Source of the DNA: Microthyrium microscopicum
Lineage: Eukaryota > Ascomycota > Dothideomycetes > Microthyriales > Microthyriaceae
DNA length: 64,000 bases
Direction: 5' to 3'
Assembly (NCBI GenBank): GCA_010405405.1
Contig: MU004230.1
Location: 2,873,744-2,937,743 of the forward strand
Shown piece after piece: positions 63,672-64,000 of this stretch. Position 1 is the first letter of the stretch, and each line of letters opens with the position of its first letter. A program made the translations under genes and the position numbers. The notes below the pieces were generated by a model. It made no database searches. It was not told the DNA's origin and worked only from the letters and a program-made list of their open reading frames with translations.

Positions 63672-64000
63672 CTAGTAGATTCCAGGTAGGATACGCCATT
63701 TCACAATCTTCTTGTAGCGGGCCCAATCATCACCATATTTCTTTGCGCAGGCAGCATCGTCTCTGCCCTCACGATGGACGAGCAAAAAGGCAAAGTAGGC
63801 CACGTAGAAGTACGTGTAGAGCATACCCCACCCTTTCGCACCATCCTGAGCCACTATACGACCATCAAGCATTTTATTCACGCCCACGGTTGCCAACTGG
63901 CTGCCCGCCGGAAGAATGATGTAGCCAGAAATAGCAGTTGGCAGGCTGAACGGCGAGGCCTGAAGCCAGTCGCCAAAGTAATTGATATGTCGCGATACTC
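63672..64000 (-). CDS. ERG24: Delta(14)-sterol reductase (ERG24 type), C-terminal part, cut by window edge
   Basis: The minus-strand frame is open from the window end to a stop at 63672 and encodes the last 108 or so residues. SRHINYFGDWLQASPFSLP matches the NADPH-binding R-x-x-NYxGD signature of sterol reductases; LYTYFYVAYFAFLLVHREGR is the last membrane hairpin; KKYGDDWARYKKIVKWRILP and GIY are the usual C-terminus. The final IVKWRILPGIY is closer to C-14 reductases (ERG24, lamin-B-receptor family) than to the C-24(28) reductase ERG4. The enzyme works in the ER membrane in ergosterol synthesis. The rest of the gene lies beyond the window. Confidence 0.82.
   Translation of the reverse strand, partial: VSRHINYFGDWLQASPFSLPTAISGYIILPAGSQLATVGVNKMLDGRIVAQDGAKGWGMLYTYFYVAYFAFLLVHREGRDDAACAKKYGDDWARYKKIVKWRILPGIY

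Noticed and set aside
1-64000. tRNA or rRNA genes, CRISPR arrays and LTR-type elements
   Set aside because: I looked for tRNA B-box patterns, direct-repeat arrays and reverse-transcriptase or integrase motifs and saw none that hold up by eye.

Overview
The window is nuclear DNA of a filamentous ascomycete (Pezizomycotina). The genes carry short spliceosomal introns, mostly 44-75 nt, with GTAAGT/GTATGT-type donors, CTAAC-like branch sites and YAG acceptors. Recognisable genes include GPI2, a PDK1-type kinase, GEN1/Yen1, YOS9, JAC1, APM3, YTH1, SNF12, ERG24, a neutral ceramidase, a GH18 chitinase and a HET-domain relic. The class within Pezizomycotina cannot be settled from the sequence alone.

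Layout. 0-1.2 kb: 3' part of a HET-domain gene. 1.5-5.7 kb: GPI2 (GPI-anchor synthesis) and an OPT-family transporter. 6.7-13.4 kb: PDK1-like kinase (minus), a fold-type-I PLP enzyme of unknown substrate and a small membrane protein. 13.4-19.6 kb: a gene-poor stretch with a decayed multi-exon gene on the minus strand and, at 16.0-17.9 kb, the most unusual structure of the window: an array of seven homologous 215-229 nt intron-like units separated by 33-54 nt micro-exons. Six units carry a C box (RTGATGA) and a D box (CTGA) about 90-110 nt apart; the seventh has a degenerate D box. I read it as a multi-intron host transcript for tandemly duplicated box C/D snoRNAs. 19.6-30.8 kb: aldose 1-epimerase, GEN1 resolvase divergent from an AT-hook-like nuclear protein, and a secreted neutral ceramidase. 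31.4-38 kb: two neighbouring minus-strand genes that look like distant BTB/POZ relatives with a C-terminal CxxC segment, and an APH-type phosphotransferase. 38-48.3 kb: JAC1, YOS9, a lysine-rich low-complexity protein, APM3, a DUF4536/Dmo2-like mitochondrial protein and a Cys-rich hypothetical. 48.6-52.9 kb: an intracellular-type chitinase, then 2.4 kb without recognised genes and a 153-bp MITE with perfect 39-bp terminal inverted repeats. 52.8-58.9 kb: YTH1, SNF12 with an in-frame downstream twin zinc-cluster ORF, and a kinesin. 59-64 kb: a four-exon fungal-specific protein of about 1014 residues and the 3' end of ERG24.

Most genes are single-copy housekeeping functions: lipid and sterol metabolism, ER quality control, RNA 3'-end processing, chromatin, DNA repair and vesicle traffic. 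They show no obvious operon-like or secondary-metabolite clustering. Intron coordinates were derived by reading splice signals and checking that the spliced frame stays open; none is confirmed by transcripts.
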